Origin: Trichosphaerium sp. ATCC 40318
Lineage: Eukaryota; Discosea; Flabellinia; Trichosidae
Length of the DNA stretch: 64,000 bases
Direction: 5' to 3'
Assembly: GCA_038496445.1 (NCBI GenBank)
Contig: JALMLS010000514.1
Coordinates: 1-64,000, forward strand
A program made the position numbers and the translations under genes. Shown here in pieces: positions 33,270 through 44,330 of the stretch; within the stretch, counting starts at the first letter, position 1, and every line of letters starts with the position of its first letter. The notes under the pieces are model-generated. The model was not told the DNA's origin and made no database searches. It saw only the letters and a program-made list of their open reading frames with translations.

Positions 33270-34490
33270 CCTGCTTATCCAATTTTCTTACAGTCAAAAG
33301 AATTCTATTTGGTAATAATCCTGCCAGACCGCATGGCCAAACCAGAACATAAGGTACTTACAAATCTATTTAACACGTTAAATTGTACTTGTCAGCGAGA
33401 ATATAACGTGATTTTAATAGAATTATTTGGAAAAACCAGATGTTACTTCTCTATTATTACACCTTCCCGTTGAGATACAGCTTGATATCATAGATATTGA
33501 TTTTGAAGTATATTTAAAATATCCTATATTATCAAGAAGATCAGCATCTACAACAAGGTTTGATACTGACTTAAAGAAACATTCAAAATGGCTGAGACGT
33601 ATTGAATCACCTGAATTTCAAATCACTTATCAAGAGTGTTGGCGTCATGGTAAGAGAGAAGGAGACTTTAAAAAGTGGTATGACAATGGTCAATTATGGG
33701 AGCAATGCTATTACGTCAATGATGCACTTGAAGGAAAATATAAGCGGTGGCATAGAAATGGACAATTATCAGAACAATCGATTTACTCAGAAGGTAAATT
33801 AAATGGAGAATACACTCAATGGCACAATGAAGGCCAGTTGAAAGAAAAGTGTTATTATGTTGATGACAAGCGAGAAGGTGAATACTTGTCTTGGTGTGAT
33901 AATGGTCAACTTTATGAGAAGTGTCATTATGTTGACGGAAAGCTTGAAGGAGAGCTAAAGTATTGGTTTCCTTTCGGAGAATTAAAACAAGTTGAAACAT
34001 ATGTCAATGGTATACGACATGGGTTGTATAAACGTTGGGCCGCAAAATCTGTACCTGAGGAACAGTGTTATTATGTTGAAGGTAAAATGGAAGGAGAATA
34101 CAAGAGCTGGTACTTCAATGGTAATTTAGAAGTTCATTGTTGGTTTGTTAATGATAAGTACGATGGAGAGTATAGACGTTGGCATTTCAATGGAAACCTC
34201 AAAAAGGAATGCCACTACACTGCTGGTGGCCTTGATGGCGAATACAATGAGTGGTATGACAATGGCAAATTGAAACAGTGTCTGAATCTAAATGCTAAAC
34301 AAAATCAATTATGCAATATCTGTTGAGCGAATTTCTTCGATTTTAAACCTTGGCAGGTACTTTTCTAGTGCCACTATCAACTCTTACACTATCACTTGAT
34401 CTGGAATATGTCTGATCTTGTTGTATTAAAGCTCTTAAATTTCAATTGCTTGTAACCACTGAAAGTCACGTGAAATTTACGTTGACACCT
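33270..34490 (+). repeat. Left arm of an approximately 1.2-kb inverted duplication
   Basis: Similarity to 42595-43800 (reversed) extends beyond the gene on both sides: upstream CAGTCAAAAGAATTC... and downstream ...TTGCTTGTAACCACTGAAAGTCACGTGAAA. The arms are separated by about 8.1 kb holding three unrelated genes. Confidence 0.85.
33333..34326 (+). CDS. MORN-like (YwqK-type) repeat protein with F-box-like start, copy A
   Basis: Exon 1 is only MAKPEHK (33333-33353). An intron of about 64 nt (GTACTTAC...TTTTAATAG) joins it in frame to NYLEKPDVTSLLLHLPVEIQ, an F-box-like helix pair. About nine repeats of 22-24 residues follow, with the pattern GEYKxWYxNGQLxExCYYV. These repeats belong to the MORN-variant family also found in bacterial YwqK proteins and in giant viruses. 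The long exon taken alone would have to start at a TTG, which is why the upstream exon is preferred. Its near-identical partner is at 42750-43740 in inverted orientation. Confidence 0.8.
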
Positions 34491-34590
34491 ATAGTTGGTG
34501 CTATGTTTAGTTGTATTGGGAGGCAACATTGCGAATCAAATCATCAAGTTTATTAACATATTTAAATAGTTTGTTTTTTTGCATTGATTT

Positions 34591-37490
34591 CTATTGTTGT
34601 ACAACTCCCTCATGTTTAGTTTTTCGAATTTGGAAAGGATATATTGTAGTAGGTCTAAAAGTAACTACAATTATTATGATTATGATCGAGACTAGCACAA
34701 TAACTCCAGTGCTAGCACCAGCAATTATTGGCAATAAATTGTTTTTTGATTCTGATGTTTGGATACAGATATCGTCTCTGCCCAGGTCAAACACAATGCT
34801 TAGTCGAGAATCTGAACGAATTAAGTTAATTGTAGGGTATTCGGCGAAATCTAGGAGAGTGTAGAACTGTTGTTTGGAGCTGTAAACAGGCTCATCTTGT
34901 TAATGTTTTTTTTTTTTTACCTGATAGTTTTAGCCTTCCTTGTATGCATTCATCATTTGTTTTGACGTTAACACCTGAAATGTCAGGTGTACAAGATGTA
35001 GGGAAATTGAAAGGGTTTAAGATGACTTTGTCTTCTCCGTTCGCATGCAAACTGGATGTGTTTACAAAAATTGTACCTGGAAATTTGTAAGGTTTGTTGT
35101 TTCGAACAAAAAAAGTCACGTGTCCTTACCATTTATCGTAATACATCCAGACGATATAGTTATTAGAGTATTGTCATCAATGAATATTATACTACTGTTT
35201 AAGATCAGATCGCCTATTGTTGTCAAACCAACAGTTAGAAATGGTAATCAAGTAGTTTTTAATGAGATTTGGGTGTACCTTGTATTTCGAGTGTGACACT
35301 AGAAAAGTCATCTTCATAGCTAATTTCATCGCTATCTATACTCCAAACATCGTTACCAATACATACAGCATCAGGAAGCGGTTTATCACTATTGCAGGTT
35401 GGTTCATATTCAAACATACCTGTTATTAGAGTGAGTGTAAAGGCTTGATTATGTTGTTTACCCATTGTTGGACCACTTGTAGATCGTGTGTTCTTGAAGT
35501 AGTCATAGGATACTCTATCAGTAACCGGACCAATAAATCTTGAAGTGTTAAGGAGCTGATAGAATCTGGGATCATGTTTTTCAACATGTCCTAAAAACTC
35601 AGGAGAAGACGAACTGATGTTCACCTTATTTTCTATTCAATCAATTTTAGAGTTTTTCAAACGCAGTGCTATGTGCCTGTGGTTCCCATGAAGCTTGACA
35701 TGTCCACGATAGGATCACTAGTGTATTTAAGGATATCATTGTTTGCTGTAGGCGTACATAAGGATGTTATTCTTGAAGACAGTTGTTGTATTTGTTGCGG
35801 AAGAAGTGTAAGATACTGAATGCAAAACATTGTGATACATTTCAATATGAGTGTTTAAGTTCCAGAAGTTCCTTATAATCTTCGCGTGTAGTATTAGGTT
35901 ATTTTCAAAAGTAAATAAGTTGTCACTCTCCTCCTTTGTAATACGTAACATTGGTTGGTTTCTAAGTGACATTATGCTCCTTAAACAAAATGAGTGAGGC
36001 AGTAGCAAGTGTTGCATACATCGTACCTTGAGACTGACACATTGCAAGTAGTATTGCCTACTGTAATAAAAGAGCCATGATATGGGATATCGTCAGGATC
36101 GTCATAGTATGCCTCAACGTCTTCAATAGTCTGAGGTGGGAGAAAGGATAAGAAAACTTGCTTCTTTTATAGTTTCGGCGTACAACTTGGGTTTCATTAT
36201 AATAAAAGTTGAAGGCACTTGAGAAGTTGCCTGTTATCGTAACATGGGAAATGTGTATATTCGTATTATTGTTATGTGTGCTGATGCCTAGTTGGTGTGT
36301 TAATATCAACATAACTAAGTCCTACGGCTAATAGACGTTGTTAACTCGGACTTACCATGAGCAGCAGTTGTATATCCTGTGTCATAACCGTAGCCGGGAT
36401 ACATTGCTATGAGTATAGTCAAACGCATAGTGTTATGTGTTGTTGCGTACTATTCAAGTCGTTGGATTCAATGAGAATGTTGTGAATCCTAACATGATGA
36501 CTATTTGTTGCAATCATTATTGCTTGTCTCCCACAGTCTTTGAATTTCATATTCTCTAAAGAAATATGATGACAATGATCACATCCGAAACCACGTGCTA
36601 CAAAAAAACCAAATAGTGAATATCACGTGACCAACCCAAAATATATTACTGGTCTCACTTACACATAGAATGAGCGACTGTTAGTCCAGATATATTCAAG
36701 TAAGAAGAGCTAACAAAACCGAGTGGTGAAGCAATCCAAAGAGAATTATCAATAAACTCAGTTCGATTAAAAATCTTCTCTCCAAACCTCAATTCGAATA
36801 CTGGTTCTTCACCTTTTTCGTTCAAAAAGTTAACTTACTTTCGTTATTAATTATTGTCCGTTGCAAGCAAGTGTAAAAATGCAAATTGCTATTTCGTTCA
36901 AAGAAATGTAAGGAATAACAGAACTTGCAAGTGCCCGAACTGTCAAGTTCTGTGAGAACTGTCATATCTATCACGTTTTCGCGATCGTTTACAATCAAGA
37001 GCCTCAGTTCTGACAGTTCTGTGGCAAGTTGGACAACCCGAAGATTGGTCAACTCTCAAACTGTACCTGCAGATCTGTAATTCTTGGTTTTATCCGCAAA
37101 CTTGCTTGCGACGGACAATACTTTCCGAAAACGTTAGGAATTCAAAATACTCTACCTTTTGCGTTTTTGATAGTTATGGGCTGATTTTCAGTGCCTCTAA
37201 GCCTCATCAATGTCAAATCAAGTGGAGTTGTAATATTGTAGGTATAAAGGCCGCCAAATACTTCAATTGTGTCTCCTGGTTTTACGACCTCAGTCAATTT
37301 TGCAAGCGATCCAGATGGTCTAGAAGTTTCGGTGTTAGGTTTTTTTTTTTCAAGCCAAAACGTTCTGAATATTTAATTCTACGCACGTGGTTTTCGTTTT
37401 TCCGTCTCCTTGTCCATTAGGAAGCATATAAAACACATCACACATTAAACTTGTTGTAAATAGTACTAAAGGTATATAAAGGTAGCGCAT
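34591..37490 (-). CDS. Cell-surface right-handed beta-helix protein
   Basis: The start at 37490 gives a signal peptide (MRYLYIPLVLFTTSLMCDVF). After an intron comes LAKLTEVVKPGDTIEVFGGLYTYNI and GTENQPITIKNAKG, the opening pattern of parallel beta-helix (pectin-lyase-fold) proteins. Middle exons keep the style, with short HHVRIHNILIESNDL-like coils and many Asn, His and Cys residues. Near the end (about 34760-34660) a run of Ile/Val is one membrane helix, followed by a cytoplasmic tail of about 25 residues to 34591. It is probably a type I surface protein that binds or once cleaved polysaccharide; no catalytic residues could be assigned. Internal exon edges are approximate. Confidence 0.6.
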
Positions 37491-37886
37491 GTGCTTTAGA
37501 GCCACTACAAGATCATTCGGTAATACAAAGTCAGATAAAGTCACTCACAAATAAATTACTTCACAACTCCGGCTTTTTGGGTGTACCAATTTTTATACAT
37601 AGCTACGATACTACCTGGATATATCTTAGGAGACATCACCCAGCAAAAAAAGTTGAATTGAGACTTCTAAAACTACTGTTAAGGGTTGGAGATTTGCCGA
37701 TTTTCTACGCAAAGATAACCCTAAGTGTAGACTTGTGAAGGGTGTTAGGGTAAACCAAACTACAATACATACAAACAGCATGTGAGGAGGACGCGTCTAA
37801 GAAGATAAACAACGAAGATTACTTTGGGTTTAAAAATACTGTTCTTAAAATACATTTTTTTTACTTCATAAAAATAGATTTTGAAT
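37491..37886. other. Intergenic
   Basis: No gene seen between the beta-helix gene start and the end of the Frizzled-like gene. Confidence 0.5.
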
Positions 37887-40729
37887 TTAACTATTTTCTT
37901 CATCTCCGCCTTCATCCTCTATTTCTTCTGTTTCATCAGATTCTGTAGAACCATATACAAACTCTGGTAAAAAAGATGTTAATCAAAATAATGGGTCACG
38001 TGATATTTAACAGGAGAACATACCTCCTGAAGATTCAGAATCTTCATGTACAATGCCTGTATCATCTGGATTCATTGTCTTTGATTCTCCAAGAACGATT
38101 GTAGATAAAATTCTTGTTGTTACAGCCCCAATAGATTGGTTATACACAGAAATAAACTCGTCAAAGAAAGACTTGATAACTAAATGCTAGAGTAAATAAC
38201 AAAGGCGTAACTGTGGCAAAGTTTGTCTCAATAAATTCCAAAAACAAATACCAGCGCAGTGACCACCGGCAGCTTTATTTTGCAAAATGTTTTTGTTTTA
38301 AAGAGATAAGGTATGTGGTAACCTTATACATTACTTTGAGTCTATTGTTAAGGGGTTCTTCGTGTTAAAGGAGAAAAACTTGTTTGATCGAAAAAAAATA
38401 GCACGTACTCAGACAAACAGTAAAGAGAACAAAACCTCTCGACAATAGATTGAAACTACTCCATGTCGTGTGCCACCATTGTGGTAATATCTCTAAGTCT
38501 GGAAGATCATTATTAGACCCAACAAAATAAGACGTAAGGCAAAGTAAAAACGTACCACATTCACCAGGAGTTTTGTGTTCACAAGCAATCCACTCTCCAA
38601 CCTTTTCATTAAACAGTTCGTCTGATTTCAATGCACGATCAAATGCAGCTGGTAGCGGTACAAAGCTATAAAAAAGGAATAAACCCATCCATATAATCAC
38701 AACAGCTTGACTTCTAGCAAGTCTAAGTCTTTGTTGAACTTTCCCAGTCTTTGAACGAAGAACAAAATATTCCTATCAACACGTTAGTCAATATCTCCAA
38801 AGAAAAAGCCAACGTACCCGTAAGACAAGTATAGCAAAGGCTGAAGTGCCTAACACACCTAGTATTGCAACTAACAAGAGCTCTATCACAAGGGCAACAG
38901 CCATATCTTGTGTTACACTCCTTACTAAGAGAAAAAGTTAGAGTTGGTTAAATGTTATTGTTCTTACCGTAACAGTTTGACGTTAAAACGCCTTGTGTCC
39001 CAAAATTGTCTTTAACAAAGAAGAGGATATCAAAACAAGATACTACTATCCAAGGCAAAACAAAGAAGGAGAATCTAAACGAACATTAGCCACAAGATTG
39101 CTACTTCGCACTATACAATATCACTATTTTAGAGCGTACTGTATGTATTTGTGTGGAGCTTTTCCCTTAACGAACGCATATATCATACCAAACACCCATG
39201 CAATAAATGTGTAATTTGAAAGCGATATGAAATGATACAGCCAAAAGCCTAGAACATAATAAAATAAACAACAGCCAAAAAAAATCCAAAAAAAAAAAAT
39301 GAATAAATAAAATGCGAAGATGTCTTACCTTGTAACACGCACATTGTGTTATCTTGAGGCCTATTTACAACAGCATTATTCAAACATATCAAGTTTTTAG
39401 GATTCTGGACAATACTTGGTAAGAATCCAAGACTGCCAAGCCAAGCATACCTTAAACAAATAAAGTAAGGAATAAAATGAGAATAGTAATAAACCTACCA
39501 CAACAACAAAGTATGTAACGAAAGTGGAAACCCTTTCTTAATAGCTACTCTAGTCGATATAATGACAGCTATTAGTCCTACTAACATAGAAGCTGGTGCA
39601 AACACATACAATAGCTTTAGGGTATAGGAGTTAGAGTTTGAAAGAAGGGACACCTATCGTACAATTCGTTCTAACGAAGGTGTTCTGTCATCCAAAAAAA
39701 TAGGTGTGCATCCCAAAAAACAAAGCGAATCGAGTTCTCTTAGATCATGTTCAGGGTCAATCGTAGCTGGGTAAGTACAATCTGTTGAAAGCGTTTGTAT
39801 AGATTCATTATTACAAGTAGGACTATCTGTATAGTCAGGAAACGTCGCTATAACAATCAAACAAATTAGCAAGGTTCAACAAAAGCATGGCAAACAATTA
39901 CCTGTAGTGCTTGAACAATTAGGCATTAAAACCCTTCCACCCTCTCCAAATACTGAAAATATACAATTTCTTACATACTCACATTTTTCAGTACACCCAG
40001 GTACAGGTAATGGAATGTTTCCTTGTGTCACGTCAAAACTTGATTTCAATAAAAAAATTACAAAGAAATTTCTTCGGCCGGCTTGAGCTCGTACCAAAAA
40101 AGAAAATATAGCACGTGTTGTTAACAATTATAATTCTGGTTATATATGCAACACTTTCCGGCCGAAGTCACAAATGAGAAGGGTCCTTTTCGGCAAATTG
40201 TTTTTTTTCTTTGATTTTTGTTCTAAACGAGCGATAACCGCGTACCTGTACATTGTCTGTAAATACTTTTGCATTGCAGTTCTTTAAACGCCAAACCACA
40301 GCTAAAAGTAACGTAAGTACGTAATTATCATCTCAACAAACAATCGTAGGCGTAAAAAACAGTATTAGTACTATTTGTGTACACAAAAACAAAACTTGAA
40401 GAAACTCCGTATTTTCGGATTGTGTGTGAGTGAACGTTCCAAAAGTATTAAGAAATAGCTACTTGTACGCTGAAACAGTGTTTTTATGCTTTTGTTGTGA
40501 TTTTGTACCTCTTTGTGGCGATTAAAATATCAGATGTTACATTCCGTATAAACAGCTCGTATATATTATCCATGTCTTGTGTTGTGACGTTTGGGGGTAA
40601 TATGAATAAATAATCATCTGCAAAACCACATAGGTTTGCGGTTGTATTAGCGCGAACGCACTGGAACGAATAGACCGGTGCTATCAGCAATAGTGATAGT
40701 AATAGTAGTAAACAGCATTGCAAGTGCAT
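37887..40729 (-). CDS. Frizzled/Smoothened-like seven-helix receptor
   Basis: The start at 40729 gives a signal peptide (MHLQCCLLLLLSLLLIAPVYS). An extracellular Cys-rich domain follows, with CGLAFKELQCKSIYRQC and PVPGCTEKCEYVRNC, which match the Frizzled CRD style. Later exons are hydrophobic: LLYVFAPASMLVGLIAVIIS, FWLYHFISLSNYTFIAWVFG, VVIIWMGLFLFYSFVPLP and FNLLSRGFVLFTVCL, adding to about seven helices. The cytoplasmic tail is acidic (ESDETEEIEDEGGDEENS). Related Frizzled/Smoothened-like receptors are known from dictyostelids and sponges as well as animals. The ligand is unknown. Many short introns are present, and some exon edges are approximate. Confidence 0.7.
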
Positions 40730-41619
40730 TATATAGTGTCTGGAGTGTGTTTAGTGTGGTGGAGAGTAGGTGGAAACGTTGATGTCCTCTTTAGAGGGAG
40801 TATAAGCGTGGGTTATCCAAAAGAAAGACGATCGACTAAGTTATCCATTTTAAGGTACAGTCTTTTTTGTTGGCTACTCTTGTCCACAACGAACGCCTGC
40901 ATGTTTTTTAGGAGAGTAATATTACTCTAAGTTGAAGGAGAAACTGTTGATTTTCATCGTTCGGAGTTGGAAAAGGTGCAGAATACTTGAAAACAGAAAA
41001 TCAACTTTACTACTTGTCGATATTGCCATTTTTACTTTCCCAATATTGAGATAATTCGGTCAACTGCAATACTGAGGAGCTTGTAATATTATTCCTACGT
41101 AACATCTAGACGCAGTAACGCACTAGTACATGTAGTATTACTTAACACGCACTCGTGGTACTGAGTATAGCGTGTAAGTCGGTTTTATGTCTGTTGAAAA
41201 AAAATACGAGAATTTACAAACAGTGCAAGTTAGAACCTTCAAAACATTCAAAGGGGCTCTTGTCTTTGCGTGTACATCCTTGCGTGACCTTACTTTAGCA
41301 AATACATATTCAAGTCCATCACTGACTTGTACCTAGGACAAATTTGAGCGGAGACAGTCTTAATTAAATGTGCGTTAAATAGGCCTAAGCTGGTCCGCGA
41401 AAGACTGTAAACTAGCAACGGGGAAATAAGTTCCATAGTTCCGCTTTTTCGTTCGTGTTTATCATACAACATTTTGCGCAATGTGACAGGTTTTGTCGTA
41501 ACGCTGTTTGTTTGTCAATAGATACTTACCTTTAGAATATTTCAAATATATTCATGCATTTGAGTATGTGGGTTTTAAACGTTGTAGTTAATGTATACGT
41601 TCTCGATGAAAAAACAGGT
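40730..41619. other. Intergenic, about 0.9 kb
   Basis: No supported gene. A minus-strand frame at 41481-41290 is short, lacks context and is not called. Confidence 0.5.
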
Positions 41620-42529
41620 TTATTGATGTGAGTTCTTAGTGTTTGAGATCTCTACATTGCTATAAACAATAACAGTTGTCCCTGAGCAATCAAATCTACA
41701 AGGACATTCAATACCATAATTACAATGACATAGACCGTGGGCACAATCAAAAACAAGATCAACATGTAGCTCAGGGAATATATTGAAGCCAGAAGGATAA
41801 ATCTCAACAGTCCATGTAAACTACAAAGCATAAGAAAACAGTTTTCAATTCATCCCATTTTTTAAATTGGAATACTGTTTTTGTTTGACCAAATACTACT
41901 CAATTACGTTGCGGGTTGCATAAGATTTTTGCGTGGACCTTTTTTGTATTTCATGTAGTGTATTGGTCATATTAACCAAAGAAAAGTTGTTGGTGAGAAA
42001 AAACAAAGTTATTTAGGTCATACGTCCAAAAAAACTTTGTTTCTGAAAGTCGCTAACGTACGTAGTCAATAGTGTAGTCACCCTTGCCACAATCATTTAT
42101 GAGATAACTCTTGATAAACCGTTATTACATGTTGTAACTGTCACGTGTTGAAAAGTTTTATTAATAAAGACTATTGTCCAAAAGTCACGTGACAAGTGTT
42201 TTAAACGTACACCATAAATAGGATTATCATAAGGTCTGAGCGCTGGGTATCCTATTTCAAAGTCTGTTCTTGTGAATGTAGCATTCTAGAGTTTCTCCGT
42301 TTTTAGTTTGTAGGTTTGTCGCGAGCAAGATACTCCGATATGTTTGTTGGCGTACTTGGGTTTCAAGTGGTAGTATTGGGAAGTATGAAGCGGTTTTAAA
42401 GCATTTATTTGAAGAAGTAATTCGGTAAGTCCCCTTTATGTCTAATGGCCACGTGACTGGCTTTGTTTCTATACATTCAGCAATATTGTTAATAAATAAC
42501 AGTGTAAAGATAACCAGAAGCGAACGCAT
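41620..42529 (-). CDS. Small secreted Cys-rich protein
   Basis: The start at 42529 gives a signal peptide (MRSLLVIFTLLFINNIAECI). Four exons join in frame: the first ends ...FPILPLETQ (GTACGCC donor), then NATFTRTDFEIGYPALRPY...IYG, then SYLINDCGKGDYTIDY, then FTWTVEIYPSGFNIF and the Cys cluster CAHGLCHCNYGIECPCRFDC, ending at 41620. The Cys cluster has EGF-like spacing but is too short for certainty. It is probably extracellular, and its role is unknown. One intron carries two CACGTG palindromes (about 42142, 42185). Confidence 0.65.
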
Positions 42530-42594
42530 TGGTGGGTTAGTGAAGTATACATGTCAAAAAAAGTCAGAAACTACTGAGAGTATGTTGAAAACTT

Positions 42595-43800
42595 GATTCC
42601 ATTTTCACGTGACTTTCAATGGTTACAAGCAATTGGAATTTAAGAGCTTTAATACAACAAGATCAGAACATATATATACTCAAGTGATTGTGTAAGAGTT
42701 GATAGTGGCACTAGGAAAGTACCTGCCAAGGTTTAAAATAGAAGATAACTCAACAGATATTGCATAATTGATTTTGTTTAGCATTTAGATTCAGACACTG
42801 TTTCAATTTGCCATTGTCATACCATACCTTGTATTCGCCATCAAGGTTACCAGCAGTGTAGTGGCATTCCCTTTCCAACTTTCCATTGACATACCAATGC
42901 CTATACTCTCCATCGTACTTATCATTAACAAACCAACAATGAACTTCTAAATTACCATTGAAATACCAGCTCTTGTATTCTCCTTCCATTTTACCTTCAA
43001 CATAATAACACTCTTCCTCAGGTAAAGATTTTGTAACCCAACGTTTATACAGACCATGTCGTTTACCATTGACATATGTTTCAACTTGTTTTAATTCTCC
43101 GAAAGGAAACCAATACTTTAGCTCTCCTTCAAGCTTTCCATCAACATAATGACACTTCTCATAAAGTTGACCATTATCATACCAAGACAAGTATTCACCT
43201 TCTCGCTTGTTATCAACATAATAACACTTTTCTTTCAACTGGCCTTCATTGTGCCATTGTGTGTATTCTCCATTTAATTTACCTTCTGAGTAAATCGATT
43301 GTTCTGATAATTGTCCATTTCTATGCCACCACTTATATTTTCCTTCAAGTGCATCATTGACGTAATAGCATTGCTCCCATAATTGACCATTGTCATACCA
43401 TTTTTTATGCTCTCCTTCTCTCTTGCCATGACGCCAACACTCTTGATAAGTGATTTGAAATTCAGGTGATTCAATACGTCTCAGCCATTTTGAATGTTTC
43501 TTTAAGTCAGTGTCAAACCTTGTTGTTGACGCTGATCTTCTTGACAATACAGGATATTTTAAATATACTTCAAAATCAATATCTATGATATCAAGTTGTA
43601 TCTCAACGGGAAGGTGTAATAATAGAGAAGTAACATCTGGTTTTTCCAAATTCTATTAAAATCACGTTATACTATCGCTAACAAGTACAATTTACCGTGT
43701 TAAATAGATTTGTAAGTACCTTATCTTCTGTTTTGGCCATGCGTGTCTGGCAGGATTTTTACTAAACGGAATTCCTTTGACTGAGGATGTAGTGTAAGAA
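42595..43800 (-). repeat. Right arm of the approximately 1.2-kb inverted duplication
   Basis: Reverse-complement partner of 33270-34490. Flanking noncoding similarity on both sides of the gene shows that the duplicated unit was DNA, not a processed transcript; the intron is also retained in both copies. Confidence 0.85.
42750..43740 (-). CDS. MORN-like (YwqK-type) repeat protein with F-box-like start, copy B
   Basis: Structured like copy A: MAKTEDK in exon 1, a retained intron, then NLEKPDVTSLLL (one residue shorter than copy A at the junction). The 299-residue main exon differs from copy A at about 20 positions, roughly 93% identity, with most differences in the last third (for example KRHGLYKRWVTKSLPEEE here). 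The frame is intact. It is probably a recent paralogue with the same unknown partner-binding role. Confidence 0.8.
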
Positions 43801-43984
43801 AATTGGACATTGGGTGAGCAGGTGTGATGACAAAACAAGGCTTTTTCGACTCTTGACCTGAGTGAATAATTATACAATCATTTCATCAGAATATAAATCT
43901 GTGGTTCAACAACAAAACAAGAATACATTTCACAGGTAACACAACAATTTATTTAAATAGAAGTCAGTTACATGAGTAGACTAG

Positions 43985-44330
43985 TTAATAAACTTGACAA
44001 TCTTGACGCTTCTATGAACCTGATGAGCTCGATGAACTTGAAGAGCTTGAAGACCGTGATAAACTTGAAGAACTTGATGAGCTCGATGAGGTTGAAGAAC
44101 TCGACGAACTTGAAGACCTTGATAAGCTTGAAGAACTTGAAGACCTTGATGAACTTGACGACCTTGATGAGCTCGATGAACTTGAAGACCTTGATGAGCT
44201 CGATGAGCTTGAAGAACTTGATGAGCTTGATGAACTTGAAGAACTTGAAAAACTTGAAAAACTTGAAAAACTTGATGACCATGATGAACTTGATGAACTT
44301 GTTGAGCTTGATGAACTTGATGAGTCAATT
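43985..44330. repeat. Low-complexity trinucleotide-type repeat encoding the Ser tract
   Basis: Imperfect units of GATGAACTTGAAGAACTT type repeat for over 300 bases on the + strand. The minus-strand coding frame reads Ser almost throughout. The + strand frame would read Leu/Met/Asn or Asp/Glu/Leu peptides, but no gene supports it. Confidence 0.85.

Noticed and set aside
33427-34326. MORN-like copy A starting at a non-ATG codon (TTG)
   Set aside because: A short upstream ATG exon and an intron restore a normal start, and the same exon is present in copy B.
41290-41481. 63-residue frame in the 40.7-41.6 kb gap
   Set aside because: No start context, splice partner or recognisable motif.
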